Source of the DNA: Sphaerulina vaccinii
Taxonomy: Eukaryota; Ascomycota; Dothideomycetes; Mycosphaerellales; Mycosphaerellaceae
NCBI GenBank assembly: GCA_022570795.1
Contig: JAKUDP010000002.1
Location: forward strand, 558,001-622,000
Direction: 5' to 3'
DNA length: 64,000 bases
Shown here in pieces: positions 40,919 through 52,810 of this stretch. The translations under genes were made by a program, and so were the position numbers. How positions within the stretch are numbered: the first letter of the stretch is position 1; each line of letters opens with the position of its first letter. Under the pieces are notes generated by a model. That model had not been told where the DNA came from. It saw nothing but the letters and a program-made list of their open reading frames with translations, and ran no database searches.

Positions 40919-42181
40919 CTACAATACCACGTTAGGCCTCTCAAGTCTTCTCCGGGCCGTTCCAATGCCGTCACTACCTCCCTCCTGGTCTTCTCCCAAC
41001 CACGGCTTCTTGGCCTCGCCGAGGACTCCTTCAGTTCCATAGTAAATGAAATGCCCCACCATAATCAAGACAAATGCGATAGGGTACAGATAGTGGATGT
41101 GGAGCCCGAAGATGCGAATACCGATGATCACACCCCAGAAGTTTCCAGTGAGCAGACCAATGTTCAAGAATGCTGCACTGGCCATACGGAGCAAGAGAGG
41201 CACAGCAGAATAGAACCAGGTCAGGAGAAGCGTATAACCAACGATATAGCCACCAACTTTGCCGTTCCAGGTTGCAGTTCTGAAGGACGCCCGGTCAAAG
41301 ATCGCTGCCTGAACACCATTGATAGGCATAGCCCAGAAGGCGAGCTGGCCGATGACTTCGTACATTGGCCTCTTTGATACCAAAAACTCCTCGGCTACGT
41401 TTGTGAGACCATAGAATGTAGCACCGACCAGTGCAAAGAGATCACCCTTGACAGCATTGGCTGCCGGTCCTCCATTTGAGCCAGTAATGTGATCCGATGC
41501 GACCAGGAGACCAAGACCGCCGCAGCATATCAGGATACCTGCATACTGGAGCCAGTGGTAGCGCACCTTAAGGAAGACAATGGAGACGACTACAACCACG
41601 GCGATGGCCCAGAAGTTTATCAGCTGTGCCGAAAGGATGGTAGTATAGTTGTAGGCCAGAACAGTGAAATAGTTGCCTTGCACATCGCAGAATCCAAGAA
41701 TAAAGTAGCGCCATCCGTCTTTCCAGAGCAGCTGACCCCATTTCTTGAATCCATACTTGTAGATCGTGATGCTTGTGTAAATCACATTAAGTAAGATGTA
41801 GTTGAAAAGAGACTGGAAAGCTGGAATTGCCCAGTTCTCCTCTCGAAGAAGTGAGGTGATTGTGTTGGTTCCAGTAATCGTGACGGCCAGCGCCTGCGAT
41901 AAGAGTAGCACGAACCAGAACTGTGGTTTCCTCAAGTAGGCGAATCTGCCACCACTGCGTTCAAGTTCGGCAACAGTGGCTTGAACTGGAGGCTGGTCTG
42001 CCGGGTTCGCGCCATCGATCAGGTGTACTGGGCCATGTCCATCCCGAGTTGTCGATGGAGTAGATGGAGCCGATGTAGTGGACGTGCCTTTCGGCTCGAC
42101 TGTAACACGTTCGACAGGTTCCGATTCCTCTATCTCTGGAGTTGCCGAGGCATAATGTTCCGAGAGTTCGTGCTTCGACAT
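40919..42181 (-). CDS. SLC35F-type solute carrier
   Basis: A 420-residue intronless membrane protein with a 75-residue soluble N-terminus rich in Ser, Thr and Pro, then ten hydrophobic segments from about residue 85 to 385. Landmarks of the SLC35F1/F2/F6 (DUF914) branch are FVLLLSQALAVTITGTNT, GWRYFILGFCDVQGNYFTVLAYNYTT, SAQLINFWAIAVVV, GDLFALVGATFYGLTNVAEEFLV and the final GHFIYYG. These belong to the drug/metabolite transporter fold. Nucleotide-sugar transport is usual for SLC35, but the substrate of this branch is mostly unknown. The location is likely Golgi, ER or plasma membrane. Its 3' end is 253 bp from the TMEM170-like gene. Confidence 0.9.
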   Translation of the reverse strand: MSKHELSEHYASATPEIEESEPVERVTVEPKGTSTTSAPSTPSTTRDGHGPVHLIDGANPADQPPVQATVAELERSGGRFAYLRKPQFWFVLLLSQALAVTITGTNTITSLLREENWAIPAFQSLFNYILLNVIYTSITIYKYGFKKWGQLLWKDGWRYFILGFCDVQGNYFTVLAYNYTTILSAQLINFWAIAVVVVVSIVFLKVRYHWLQYAGILICCGGLGLLVASDHITGSNGGPAANAVKGDLFALVGATFYGLTNVAEEFLVSKRPMYEVIGQLAFWAMPINGVQAAIFDRASFRTATWNGKVGGYIVGYTLLLTWFYSAVPLLLRMASAAFLNIGLLTGNFWGVIIGIRIFGLHIHYLYPIAFVLIMVGHFIYYGTEGVLGEAKKPWLGEDQEGGSDGIGTARRRLERPNVVL

Positions 42182-43010
42182 GGTGTATCGCAGTACCTAT
42201 TTCGATAGCTTCGCGGTATCCTGCAGAGCTACAGACGGTGGCGGCTGCGCGCAATCCTCTGGCGGCCGCGTGCTTGTACTTGTTGGAGCTTTTCGAGAAT
42301 GGCGTGAACGCAAAGCCCGAAGTCGTTCACGGTGTAAGCACTGCCCGCGAAAACAAGGTGAAGTTGATGTAGAAATGGATGGTGGAAGCTGTAAAAATGA
42401 AGTGATGCTTTTTCTCTTCATCCCACAATCCCAACCATCTCGCACGTGGGCTGGAGCTACTGCACGATCTTGCCCCAATGTAGAGCTAGGCGAGGAGCTA
42501 GGCGCGGCCTAGAAGGTGATCCTGCGGGCTAGAAGAAAAGCATTTTGTGCCGAGCTCGAGCTGTACGCCACCAAGAACAATATTGTGACGGGGAGCTGCA
42601 GAGGTCGTACGTTCGCACTGAGAAACATTGCTCATGAATCGTGATGATTGGTGGCAGAGGGAAAATAGCAGGAGTGTCGAGAGAAATGCTTCGGCATGAA
42701 CCGAAGCTGCACCCCTGTCGAAAAGCGGTTCGTACCAGATTGGCTTCCAGGAAGAGACATGGCACCCCCGCACCTCGTGGACTACACGCGAGAGGTTGCA
42801 CGAGTGGGGAGGAGCTGTTGCAGTTGCAATTTGATTGTTTGCATTGGAGGACTTTCTAAGGAAGTCGAACACTATATGCCCATGAGGTATCTCTAGAAGA
42901 TCATCGACCATCGCACGGCGACGGGATTACAATTCGGCAGTCGATGCCTTCGCTCAGAACGCTATCAGAAAGTCACAAAGTCACAAAGGAGATGTCGTGG
43001 AATGATTGTC
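42182..43010. other. intergenic region
   Basis: Upstream flank of the SLC35F-type gene and 3' flank of the DUF3659 gene, 829 bp. Frames of up to 137 codons exist on both strands but overlap one another; none is supported. Confidence 0.5.
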
Positions 43011-45124
43011 CTAGGCCGCAGCCTTGCTCTTCCTGCCGAAGCTCATGCTCATCCTGCTCTTCTTCTTCGTCTCTGCCGTAGCTTGAGCTGGTGCTGGAGT
43101 GGCTTTCGCCTGGGTGGGAGTTGCGGTCTCCTCGGTAGATGTCGTTGGGTCAATAGTGACCTTGCCGGCATGTGTGAAGTATGTGCGTGGCTTGGACATG
43201 GTGCTCACAGTATGCATAGAGCCATTTCTTGAGTGGCCACCGAATGTGAGATAACGGCCATCATCTGAGGAGGAAGGATCACTGCCTGAATCGCTACCAC
43301 TTGGGGTGATATCGAAGGCTACTTGAGTTAGCAAAAGAACATGGAATTGCAACGAGGACTTGACTTACCGGCTGACTTCTTCATAGCAGAGTGGAGTGGC
43401 TGGCGATTCACCGGCACAGGTCCACCGCTGAAGTGAGTGGTCTGTCGGCGATAGCCCATGCCAACAGGGCGTGCTGGAGGAAACAAAGAGTTCCCAGCAT
43501 GGCCGCCGACCAGAGCTGACTTGGCGTATTGACCAGGTCCGGGCAGAGCCTTGGGGTTGCTAGCAGAGGGCGGTGACCTTGATCGTCGGTTGCTCTGCTG
43601 GACTTCGTCGGTGACAGGAATCTCGCCTTTGTAGGCATACAAAGTTGGGCTTGCTGGTATCGAGTCATCCACTGGGACGTTGTCCTCTGGAACAGAGCTC
43701 ATCGTTGGACGAGCATATGGTTTGGAAAGCTCAGAAAGACTTCTTTCGCTTGCCGATCGAGGAATGCGCTTCGATTCCTGTGCAGGCAACGACAATTGTG
43801 GCACTGCACTGGGCTGCGAGATCGCTTGCTGCACAGCAGGCTCGGCTGCAGGCTCAGAGCGTGCTAGTTCTTCTGGCCTCACAGCGGCTGGCAGAGTCTC
43901 AACCTGGACTGGGGCATGGGCTGTCTTTGCCACAGCTTCTGGCTGCTGGAGAGCTTGTGGAGTAGCAGCAATTTCGGACTTCTGAGTGTTCACCCCAGTG
44001 ACTGCGGGAGCGAGCTGCTGTGTGGACGCAACGATTGCGGGCACAGCATGCGGAGCGCATGTTCGCACTTGCCCAACAACACGGCCATACTCGTCAACGA
44101 CTTCACCAACGGCATTTGCTTTCTGGCGCACGCAGTCGAGCAATTCACCTTCGACCAGTTCTCCAATAGGCTCGCCCTCTTCATCCAGAATCTTGCCCTT
44201 CTTGTTGACCTTGAAACCCTCGAGGATCGCCAATGGAGGTAGGCTACCAGCACGAGATTGTGAATGCTGTAGCTGCACGAATGTCTCTGGTTGCTGTGGT
44301 TGAAGTGATGGCGACAACTCTCCGCTATCCTTGCGGTACTGCTCGAGTTGGTCCAATGCTGGCATTGGCTCTGCATCCCCTTCGAATCTGGTGCGTTTGC
44401 TGACAGATCTGTTTGACTTAATGGATCTGGCATCTGAGTTCAAGTCTAATGGCGAAACGTTGCCGATGCTCTTGCTGTTTGCAGCGATCTCTGCTTCGAG
44501 AGAGTTCTCACTACTCAGCGCGAGCTCAGGAAGCGTGGTGTTCTGCATAGCATAGCTTCTAGAGGAGTCGTACAAGTTGTGCTCGCTCGGCACACGCGAG
44601 TGCATAGCGGATGTGGGTTCAGCAGATTCGTATCCTGAGTCCGAATAGTACGACATTGGCTGCTTGCCGTATGCATTTGAGTTGGCAAAGTAATCAGTGC
44701 TGCTGCGATGTAGCTTTGGACCGTTGATGCTCGACCTGTTTCTGAAGGATGGAGCCAATGAGTTGCGATCGGAGTTGTTGTAGTGGCCATCCTCGCTGTA
44801 AGCTCCATTCATTATGGCACGCTGCGTGTTAGGAGAGGGCGGTCCCGATGGCGTTCCGTGAGCCATGTTTTGTGCGATCTCCTGAGCGAATGAAGCATTG
44901 CTGAGAGTGCTGTCGTAAGGCGAGTTCTCCATTCGTTGTCGGCTAGCAATGGCAATCTGAGCGCGGTCCATGTAGCTGTCGTTGCGGCCACCTTGGCCAG
45001 CAGAGTCTGCAGCAGCGTGCTTTGGAACGTGCTTGTATTGCATCTTAGGCTTCTCCTCCACTTTCTCTCCCTCTGCTTTCACTTCGTCCTTCTTGGACTT
45101 GCTCTTTCGCGAGAAGAGACCCAT
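43011..45124 (-). CDS. DUF3659-containing disordered protein
   Basis: Two exons, 45124-43369 and 43318-43011, with a 50-nt intron, give 687 residues. The first ten residues (MGLFSRKSKSKK) resemble an N-myristoylation or basic membrane-binding start, with glycine at position 2. Most of the protein is Ser/Pro/Gln-rich and disordered. A short ordered island at about residues 300-355 (LEGFKVNKKGKILDEEGEPIGELVEGELLDC then VGEVVDEYGRVVGQVRTC) has the repeated 'G-x-V-D-E-x-G-x-x-V/I-G' pattern of DUF3659, found in fungal LEA-like proteins. The second exon encodes a Ser/Asp-rich start and a Lys/Ser/Arg-rich C-terminus ending in KSKAAA. Function is unknown; membrane or eisosome-like association would be inference. 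Confidence 0.78.
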
Positions 45125-48100
45125 TGTGAAAGAGCTGCTATGCCGCAGTCGTTGTTACACTGTTGTTTATATGATCACTGCAGCTTGTCAGAGGTATGCA
45201 AAGCTGCGAGTCGGAAAAGGTTTGTGAGTGAGGAACGCGTTCAGGAAGGAATAGATATAGCAGATAATGATGCGTGGGAGAGGCTCCTACTTGTCTGGCG
45301 TGTACGACAAATAGTCAGGTGCGCGACTACCTCCAGCGGCGATCGCTCGTGGCCCGATCGAACCTCAATCAGTCTTCAGATGGCTGAAGCATAATTAACC
45401 TTGCAGTGATCTGTGCAAGGACGTGAAGCTCCAAAGTCAAATCATCCTGATGGAATGCAGCCATGGCGGACGCGGAAGTGGCATGCAGAGTCGCCTAGTC
45501 AAGCCGCCAGTGAGGCGTAGTCCAGCTTTCGCAGTTGCTTGATCCCCCGAATACGGTGTTAGATTACGTGCGGGTTTCAAGTCTCGCGTCTTGTGCAGTT
45601 TCTTGTAGAAAGGATGTCAAAGTGCCACCGATCGCCTTGTCGATATCATGGCGTGACACGAATGGTCTGGATCATTGCCTAGCTGAGGCTGTTGGCTGCA
45701 AGCCTCCAAGTATCATGACGGCGCCGAACTGAGTTGTGTAGAGTTGTCCACCTGTGAAGTCGAAGCGGTGTCACAAGCCAAAAAGCTCTCCCAACGGAAG
45801 GTCGCCGAGCGGCTAGCTGCCGCTAGCCACATAGCGGCTGAATGCAAGATGCCGAACGCCATCTGACCAGATTTGGATGTGCAACTCTGGTTCGGGAATG
45901 AGCTCTCTTGTTTTAGTCTTGACTCGGTCCCAACCGAAAGCCTCTTCCCGTAGCCACCGACGCATATGTTTCACACCCCACCGTTTCTGGAGGTCTTATT
46001 CCTTGTCATGGCTTACACAAATTTTCCTCGAGAATACGAGCATCGGACTCCCGGTTCGAACTGCTGAGACCTATGCTTCCTGCATGACTGTAGCATATCG
46101 ACAGCTCTGCTTCCGTGACGTGTCTGACAAGATAACGCAATCAGACCTTGAGCTACTCAGCCCTCTGGCTGCGCTAGAGTGCTTGTAGACGGGCCATTTC
46201 GCATCCGGATAAGTGGCCTGCTGGCTGCAGCAAGGAGTCAGCGCTGCTGCGCTGCTGCTTAGTATTGACAGTACAGTACTATGTACAGTTGCAACAACCG
46301 CGGCGACCTTCATCTGGCGGGACGCTTGTAGGTGATGCATAAGCCTCTGCATACCTTGCAGGATTGGTTTGAAGCTTGGTTACAAAAAATGCGAAGCTGC
46401 AACGCCAGAGCCTCACAAAATGCTGGGCCAACGGCAAGAACTTACTGGTCCACTTAGGCAGGTACCTATACGATGAATCTCCAAGATGGCAAAAGCCGCC
46501 TCTACCGGGCTACCGTACGACTCGAGGTCAAAGAAGTGGACATCCATGATCCGCTTCTCTGCTTCTCTTGTTCGTAAGAGTTGTTGAGGCTAAGTTGATA
46601 GACAAAAGTTGCCATCTCCCCCGTGCATGCAGTAGTCATTTGCCTGATAGAGACAACAGAATATCTTATCGGAGAGATCCTCCGGCACATAAGCATTCTT
46701 CGGCAGCAGGTCCAAACTCAAAGCTGTGGTCGATGTGATAGATCCTGCGCAATGCACGTGGGATGCTTGCAAAACACGCACAGTATGCTTGCCCATCACG
46801 ATTGGAAGTTTCGGAAACTGGACGTCAGGTCCAGGTATACCACGTGTTCGACAACGGTGCTCAGATGCTGTAACTACACCACGTACAAAGCCTTGCCGTT
46901 GTTGTAACACATATCATTAGATGTGGAGGACTCTCCATGTAGGCGCATGCGGCAATTAATAACCACCGGAAGTCAATGCCAGCAGTCTCTCAACAATGAA
47001 GCAGCAGCCTCAATCGTCAGGCTTATCGCTCTCTGATACACATATCGCACCTCTCGATGATAGCGATCGTTCGAGTTGACAACGTTCGCGATAGCCTGGC
47101 GATGATTGGGGCTTGCTGCTGGTAGGTTCACGTCTATCTCTTGCATCGCAGACCGCGTTCACGACTTGACGAGTGCGTTTCGGATCAAGGCTCTTCACTG
47201 CTGACTTGACGACTGCATCTGCATCTCGCTTAAGATCTTATACTGCTCGGTACAAGCGGTGTGCCACCTGGCGTCGAATCTGGTGTAAGAATGAACTTAT
47301 AGATGCCTGGATGAGCATCACTGCATCCTGTGTTATTGTGAGCGTGTCGACTTGTGGCTGAGGGGTCCAAAGGGTATCCTTGTGTCGAGTCTACTAGCCC
47401 TGTGGCTTTCGGCACCGGCGACTAAATGGTCGGGAGCATAGTGATAAAGCCATGGTATCGACGATTACCACGTTGGCTGAGCACCGAGACACGATCGAGC
47501 CCTCAGCCACATGTATTGCCTCTGATCTGTCACAGGGGCCATTACAGCCTGGTTCCAGTGCGTCAAGTCGACAGATATCCAGGTATTGTTAAGCACTGAT
47601 TCCATTGTTCTCTTGTACTCCATTCGCTCAGTCGGATGCACAACTCAGTGTGCAACGGCCGGTCGTAGCGTGGCTTACACAGGAACCGTTGTATTGCAAG
47701 TGCAGTCCGCCAGTTCCGACATCATCTCCCCTGATACTCGGTCAAGAAGCCAGACATCGAAACATGGCGCTGTTGGCCAGACGTGATATCTGAGCATCTG
47801 TACAAATCGATGCGCCGTACCGGGGTCCAGAGGATCGGTCGACATGTGGTTCCTCGCCGGTATGTCTCGGCCATCGGAGCCTCTCTTAGTGAGGTCTTAG
47901 AAGAACCGTGGTAGACAAAGCGTCGACTGCCGAAACACAATTCTCTTCGCGGCTCAGGTCTCACCATCACTACGACCGCGTCGAGGAAAAGGAACGTGTC
48001 GATTCATGGCGGTGACAGCTGATCTCGAGGTGCAGGCCTGCAGTGATCACTTTCTCGTATCAAAACTGCTGGCTGGGATGATATCGCAATGTGATAGTCT

Positions 48101-48421
48101 TGAAGCGGCCGGCGCAACTGCGAATCCTGGTCTCCTTTGCAATTGTAGACACTTCAATGGCAATGCTCGTTATTGCGCCACGCATCTCAAGGTGTTGAAA
48201 TTCTGGAAGTGCAGTTGGCTATGTTGTTGCGCTCTGGTGCCCGTTTCTGGTAAATGATATTCGCTCTTGAACAAATGAGAGCTTCCCCACCTTTGCCTTA
48301 GCCGTGGCGCGGGGCACGTTCGCCACACCACTGGGACATTCCTAATTGACCAAGCCTTACGACAACATCTGGAGGTTCCATTTGCGCCTAAACAAAAGCT
48401 TGACCATTTGCATACTCCATT
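45125..48421. other. gene-poor stretch
   Basis: About 3.3 kb without a supported gene. All frames are under 110 codons and most overlap an opposite frame. A short hairpin-prone sequence lies near 45821-45838 (GGCTAGC, TGCC, GCTAGCC). A GGTTCGAAC near 46052 resembles a tRNA B box but lacks a matching A box and foldable arms. No transposase, long repeat or RNA gene is seen. It could be an old decayed repeat region. Confidence 0.45.
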
Positions 48422-49505
48422 ATGGCACCAGTTGCGACGACTCTCAATGGCGAGAACAACGGCAATGCCAGTGTCGGCGCCCTTGGGAGGAACAAGGCTG
48501 GCAAAGCTCTGAAAGTGAGATCGTACCCTCAGTTCGATTCATTGGAAGAAGAGCGATTGTACCGGAAGCAACACCTTGCGGCAGCTTACAGAGTATTTGC
48601 TGAACGAGGATTCGATGAAGGAGTCGCTGGGCACATCAGTGTGCGGGATCCTATCTTGACTGATCATTTCTGTGAGTCGTAGATCATGAAGACCTTGTTG
48701 CTGTGACTGATCCATTCCGAGGGCTCAACCCGCTGTCCAAGCATTTCTCGCAGATATGCGTCTCTGACCTCATCCTAGTCAATGAGGCAGGCGAGGTAGT
48801 TGTAGGTGATGAGCCTATCAACGCTGCTGCGTTCGCCATCCACTCGGAAATACACAAAGCAAGACCAGATGTCGACGCTGCGTGCCATGCTCACTCTGTA
48901 GTAAGTAAAGTCAAGATCGATGGCTCTCCTGACACTCACGTCCATGGCAGTACGGTAAGGCGTTCTCCGTATTCGGTCGAGAGCTCGATATGATCACTCA
49001 GGATAGCTTGCGATTCTACAAGAATCACGCCGTCTATCCGCAGTTCGGTGGTGTTGTTCTCGATCGGGAGGAAGGCAAGCGTATCGCTACTCACCTAGGA
49101 GATGGCAAAGCTATTATTCTCCAAAACCATGGACTGCTCACAGTATGTCAGCACTTGTATCACAGCGAGCCTTCGTAATATGCTTACCTTCGATGTAGGT
49201 CGGCAAGACGATCGATGCGGCAGCATTCTGGTTTCTGTCTTTGGACAAGACCTGCCACGCGCAATTGCTCGTGGACGCCGCAGCGCAGGGCAGCGGCCAC
49301 AAGAAGACCTTCATCGCGGATGAGGAAGCGCAGTATAGCTACGCGCAAGTGGGCACGCCAGAGAAAGGTAAGATGCTGCCACCCTCAAAGCCGCTGCCGA
49401 TAGGACATTTGCTGACTGTGGAACTGTCTGTCTCCAGGTTGGCTTGCTTTCCAGCCGTACTACGACGAGATATTAGCGAAGACAAAAGGCAGCTTCTTGA
49501 AGTAG
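48422..49505 (+). CDS. class II aldolase/adducin-family protein
   Basis: Five exons (48422-48671, 48722-48900, 48951-49142, 49199-49367, 49438-49505) with introns of 50, 50, 56 and 70 nt give 285 residues. The joined frame restores DHFWLNPLSKHFSQI at intron 1, AHSVYGKAFSVFG at intron 2 and LLTVGKTIDAAAFWF at intron 3. The domain covers about residues 45-245. GHISVRDP (about 73-80) and the metal-site histidines H139 and H141 in CHAHS and H203 in QNHGLL are intact, so a zinc-dependent fold and probable activity are expected. Fungal members resemble S. pombe Mug14; the substrate is unknown and may be a sugar phosphate or related compound. The disordered N-terminal 30 residues are unlike a targeting signal. 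Confidence 0.9.
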
Positions 49506-49903
49506 ATCATGATGGAGATCATAGATAGCGGCGGTATTGAATGAGTGCAGTGACGAGGCTGCCAAACGTGTTGTTCTTTCCGACAGGCCACGCGACTTCC
49601 TTCGCTTATTCCTTGGCAATCTCGGCAAGTGGCGCCTGCCTCCCGCATGTCCACCTCTCACTTGTACATGCGCGAAGCCTGCAGCATCAGATATCGATCA
49701 CACAAATACACACATACATATTCATCATCACCCATCTCAAATTGCAACCACATCTTAGTCGCAGACCAGCACCAACAAGAATCAGGATCAATACGAAGTC
49801 AGACACGTGCCGCAACTGAGAGACTCGCGTGGCCTAGGCAGAACGAGACGGAAGCTCCTGCAGGGCGAGGGCGAGGAGTCTCGCGATTCTCTGAGGTGCC
49901 GCC
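49506..49903. other. intergenic region, PFS2 promoter and leader
   Basis: About 400 bp between the aldolase-family gene and the first PFS2 exon. The stretch 49690-49745 is rich in CA and AT words. No other element is assigned. Confidence 0.45.
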
Positions 49904-51817
49904 ATGGATCGTGATTTTGATCATGGCGGCTTTGACCAGCCAAGACCTCGGGGTCGGCCAAGCAGACGTGAGTAAAATGTCTGCAATGCGCTAAGGTGTC
50001 TGTCCATAGCCTACGCAATGCAGAGCCCGTCACACTTCACGTCACATTTAACCATGTTCCACCACACACATGAAGCGCGCGCAAGGCTATTATTGCATCG
50101 CAGGTTCATCCGCTGACGACTTCTGATAGGAAATGCGACCGATATTGGGAATACTTACGTACATTTCATGCATGATAGACGCTCGAAGGCCAGCAGTGTC
50201 AGAGGGTTTGAGGCAGAGCGACCAAGTCTCAGCTATGCAGCATCCATGCTACCACCAGCGGCGCGAAAGGCGAAAGCTGCAGATTCTTTGCCTGCGAAAC
50301 ATCTGCATTCCTCCTTCAACAAGCACAGGCATCCAGTAAACGTGGTCAAATGGACTCCAGACGGGCGTAGATTGCTCACGGGCGCCACCAGTGGCGAGTT
50401 TACTCTATGGAACGGGACTGGCTTCAATTTCGAGACCATTATGCAAGCGCACGAAGCTGCTGTGCGATCCATTGTCTACTCACATAGTGACGACTGGTTG
50501 ATCTCTGCAGACCAGGAAGGTCTTGTCAAGTATTGGCAGCCAAACTTTAACAACGTCAAAGAAATCCAAGCACACGACATGCCAGTTAGGGACATGGCAT
50601 TTGCACCTCAGGACTCGAAGTTCGTCACAGCATCTGATGATGCTTTCCTGAAGATCTTCGATTTCGCGACGGGCGAAGAGATTTCGAAGCTGGAGGGGCA
50701 TCAATGGGATGTAAAGGCTGTAGACTGGCATCCTTCGAAGGGTCTGCTTGTATCAGGATCTAAGGACCACAACTTGAAGCTATGGGATCCGCGAACCAGT
50801 CGTTGCTTGACAACTTTGCATGGTCACAAAAACACTGTCAATATGACCAAGTTCGAACCCAGCAGAGGCACTCTACTAGCATCTTGTGCCCGTGACCAGA
50901 CAGTCAGAGTGTTTGACATCAACATGATGCGAGATGTCTTCCTGTTGAAAGGCAACGAGAAAGAGATCAACTCAGTAGTCTGGCATCCCATCCACTCATC
51001 CATGCTCAGTACTGGAGCAGCCGATGGTGCCATGTCGCACTACCTGCTCGACGAGCAGAATCCTCCGCCAGGGACACCGATCACGACATCCCCGTATGAT
51101 GCGCCCAATCCAGCAGATGCGCCAGCGCAGACACTTTACCCGTCGCACAAAGTTACCTTTGCACACGAGTTCAATGTGTGGAGCATGGACTGGCATCCAA
51201 TGGGCCATATCTTGGCCTCCGGATCGAATGATAGAGCAACTCGATTTTGGACACGGCCGCGACCTGGAGAAGGCAGTTTTCTTAACGACAAATGGCACAT
51301 TGGTCAGAACGCGGCAGAAGAGAAGGGCACATGGAAGAGGAATGAACGTCAAGCGAGAGAAGAAGAAGACGAACAAGACGATCAAGACGGATTGGAAGAT
51401 CAAGATCAAGGACCGTCGAGCAGACCAGCTCTACCCGGTCTTCCAGGACTACCAGGCCTGTCAACTGCAATGCCAGCACCATCGCAAGATAATTATCCCG
51501 CGCCTCCAAACTTCCCAATGGCCGGCTCAAACGGCTTACCCTTTATGCCACCACCAGGCGCTCCTCTACCTCCTGGAATGGACATGGCCACTTTCCAAAA
51601 AGCCATGGCTTCAGGACAATTCCCTCCACCACCGCCTGGCATGATGCCACCACCGGGGTTCCCACCTCCAGGATTCCCACCTCCAAACGGCTTTCCAGGC
51701 ATGCCTGTACAGCAACCCGAAAGTGGCGGAGGTGTTAGAAGACGCGCGCCACTGCCGGACCAAGCCGATGCACTTAAGCAGGAAATGAGCCAAGGACGAT
51801 ATCTGAAGCCTAGGTAG
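49904..51817 (+). CDS. PFS2: polyadenylation factor subunit 2 (Pfs2), WD40
   Basis: Two exons, 49904-49967 and 50130-51817, with a 162-nt intron, give 583 residues. The first exon encodes MDRDFDHGGFDQPRPRGRPSR; joining gives RRNATDIGNTYVHFMHDRR and then EAERPSLSYAASMLPP, the usual Pfs2 lead-in. A WD40 propeller follows at about residues 88-405, with clear repeats such as VNVVKWTPDGRRLLTGATSGEFTLWN, VKAVDWHPSKGLLVSGSKDHNLKLWD and VWSMDWHPMGHILASGSNDRATRFW. The tail is Pro/Gly/Met-rich and ends DALKQEMSQGRYLKPR, a family-like C-terminus. Pfs2 is the scaffold of the cleavage and polyadenylation factor (WDR33 counterpart) that recognises the poly(A) signal. A zinc-finger ORF follows in the same frame just past the stop. 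Confidence 0.92.
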
Positions 51818-51841
51818 CCTCCGGGTCAGATCAATCCTAGC

Positions 51842-52123
51842 ATGATCGGTGGAGACGGCGGCGGTGGCTCTAGTGGACGCGCGTCTAGTGGACGTGCGAG
51901 TGCTGTGCCACTACCTCGTGCTGGTGACTGGTACTGCGGTGGTAAAGGAGGATGTGGTCGGAAGAACTCTGCCAGCAATGAGGCATGCGGTAAATGCAGG
52001 GGTCCATCGAAATTCAGACCTGGTGATTGGAATTGCGGCAATGGAGGATGTGGTTGCCACAACTATGGCGGCCTGCTTTCGTGCAGAAAATGCGGCGCCT
52101 CAAAGGCGTTGAGACTACGTTAG
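51842..52123 (+). CDS. small double RanBP2-type zinc-finger protein
   Basis: A 93-residue frame with two RanBP2-type zinc fingers: DWYC-x5-C-x3-N-x6-C-x2-C at about residues 29-51 and DWNC-x4-C-x3-N-x6-C-x2-C at about 62-83. All eight cysteines and both Trp and Asn positions fit the family pattern. RanBP2 fingers of this type often bind single-stranded RNA or ubiquitin. The N-terminal 26 residues are Gly/Ser/Arg-rich. The ATG lies 24 nt after the PFS2 stop and in the same frame. It could be an independent gene, part of a dicistronic transcript, or a C-terminal extension of Pfs2 reached by read-through or a very short splice. The independent gene is the default call. Confidence 0.65.
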   Translation: MIGGDGGGGSSGRASSGRASAVPLPRAGDWYCGGKGGCGRKNSASNEACGKCRGPSKFRPGDWNCGNGGCGCHNYGGLLSCRKCGASKALRLR

Positions 52124-52810
52124 CTGGCATGGGTTTAGTGACTCGGCATCTTGATGGGACGTGAAACGACCGGGTGGATATGGGAGATGGTGGTGGTGGA
52201 TGCCAAGAAGTATCTTGGTATAGACTTTGGAGATGGAGAAAGAAGGCTCTAAACGGAAAGCATAAGCAGCGCCAGGCACGTCAACTGGCGCAACAAATCG
52301 ATAGTACGTCTGCAGTCAGGCAAGATGAGGCGAGCTCGCGTACGCCGATTCATGGTCTTCCTAGACAACTCTCAAACCATCGTTTGCACAGTAATGAAAG
52401 CATATCTTGCAAGCCACGATAGCATATCGCTATCCACCGCTTACCATTCACTTCCTTAAGCATCTCCGTCATCATTATAGCCTCTTGCCTGCAGCATCCT
52501 GTTTCACAGCACCAGATAACAAGCAGGCCATAGGAGACAGCTTCTCGCTCAAAGGTGCTGCGAAGACTGCTCCTCCTTGACTGGTATCCCATTCGTTGTC
52601 GTCTTGCATTCAACTCCTGACTCCCATTCGTGACTTCTTGGTACTTTGGTGGCAGTGCTGTATTCAGTCCTTGGCTCTTCAGCAGTCCTTCGCTCCGCGT
52701 TGCGTTTGATTGCTTGCAGCATATAAGATCAGAGCGAACCAGCCTAGTTCATGATCTCTCAGGCGCATTCCATCTACTCTTCTCCAACACTCATTCCTCT
52801 TCCATTCACT
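52124..52810. other. convergent intergenic region
   Basis: 3' flanks of the zinc-finger ORF and the UQCC2-like gene. Only short overlapping frames are present; no element is assigned. Confidence 0.45.

Noticed and set aside
46040..46075. tRNA B-box-like GGTTCGAAC
   Set aside because: No A box at the right distance and no cloverleaf arms could be paired.
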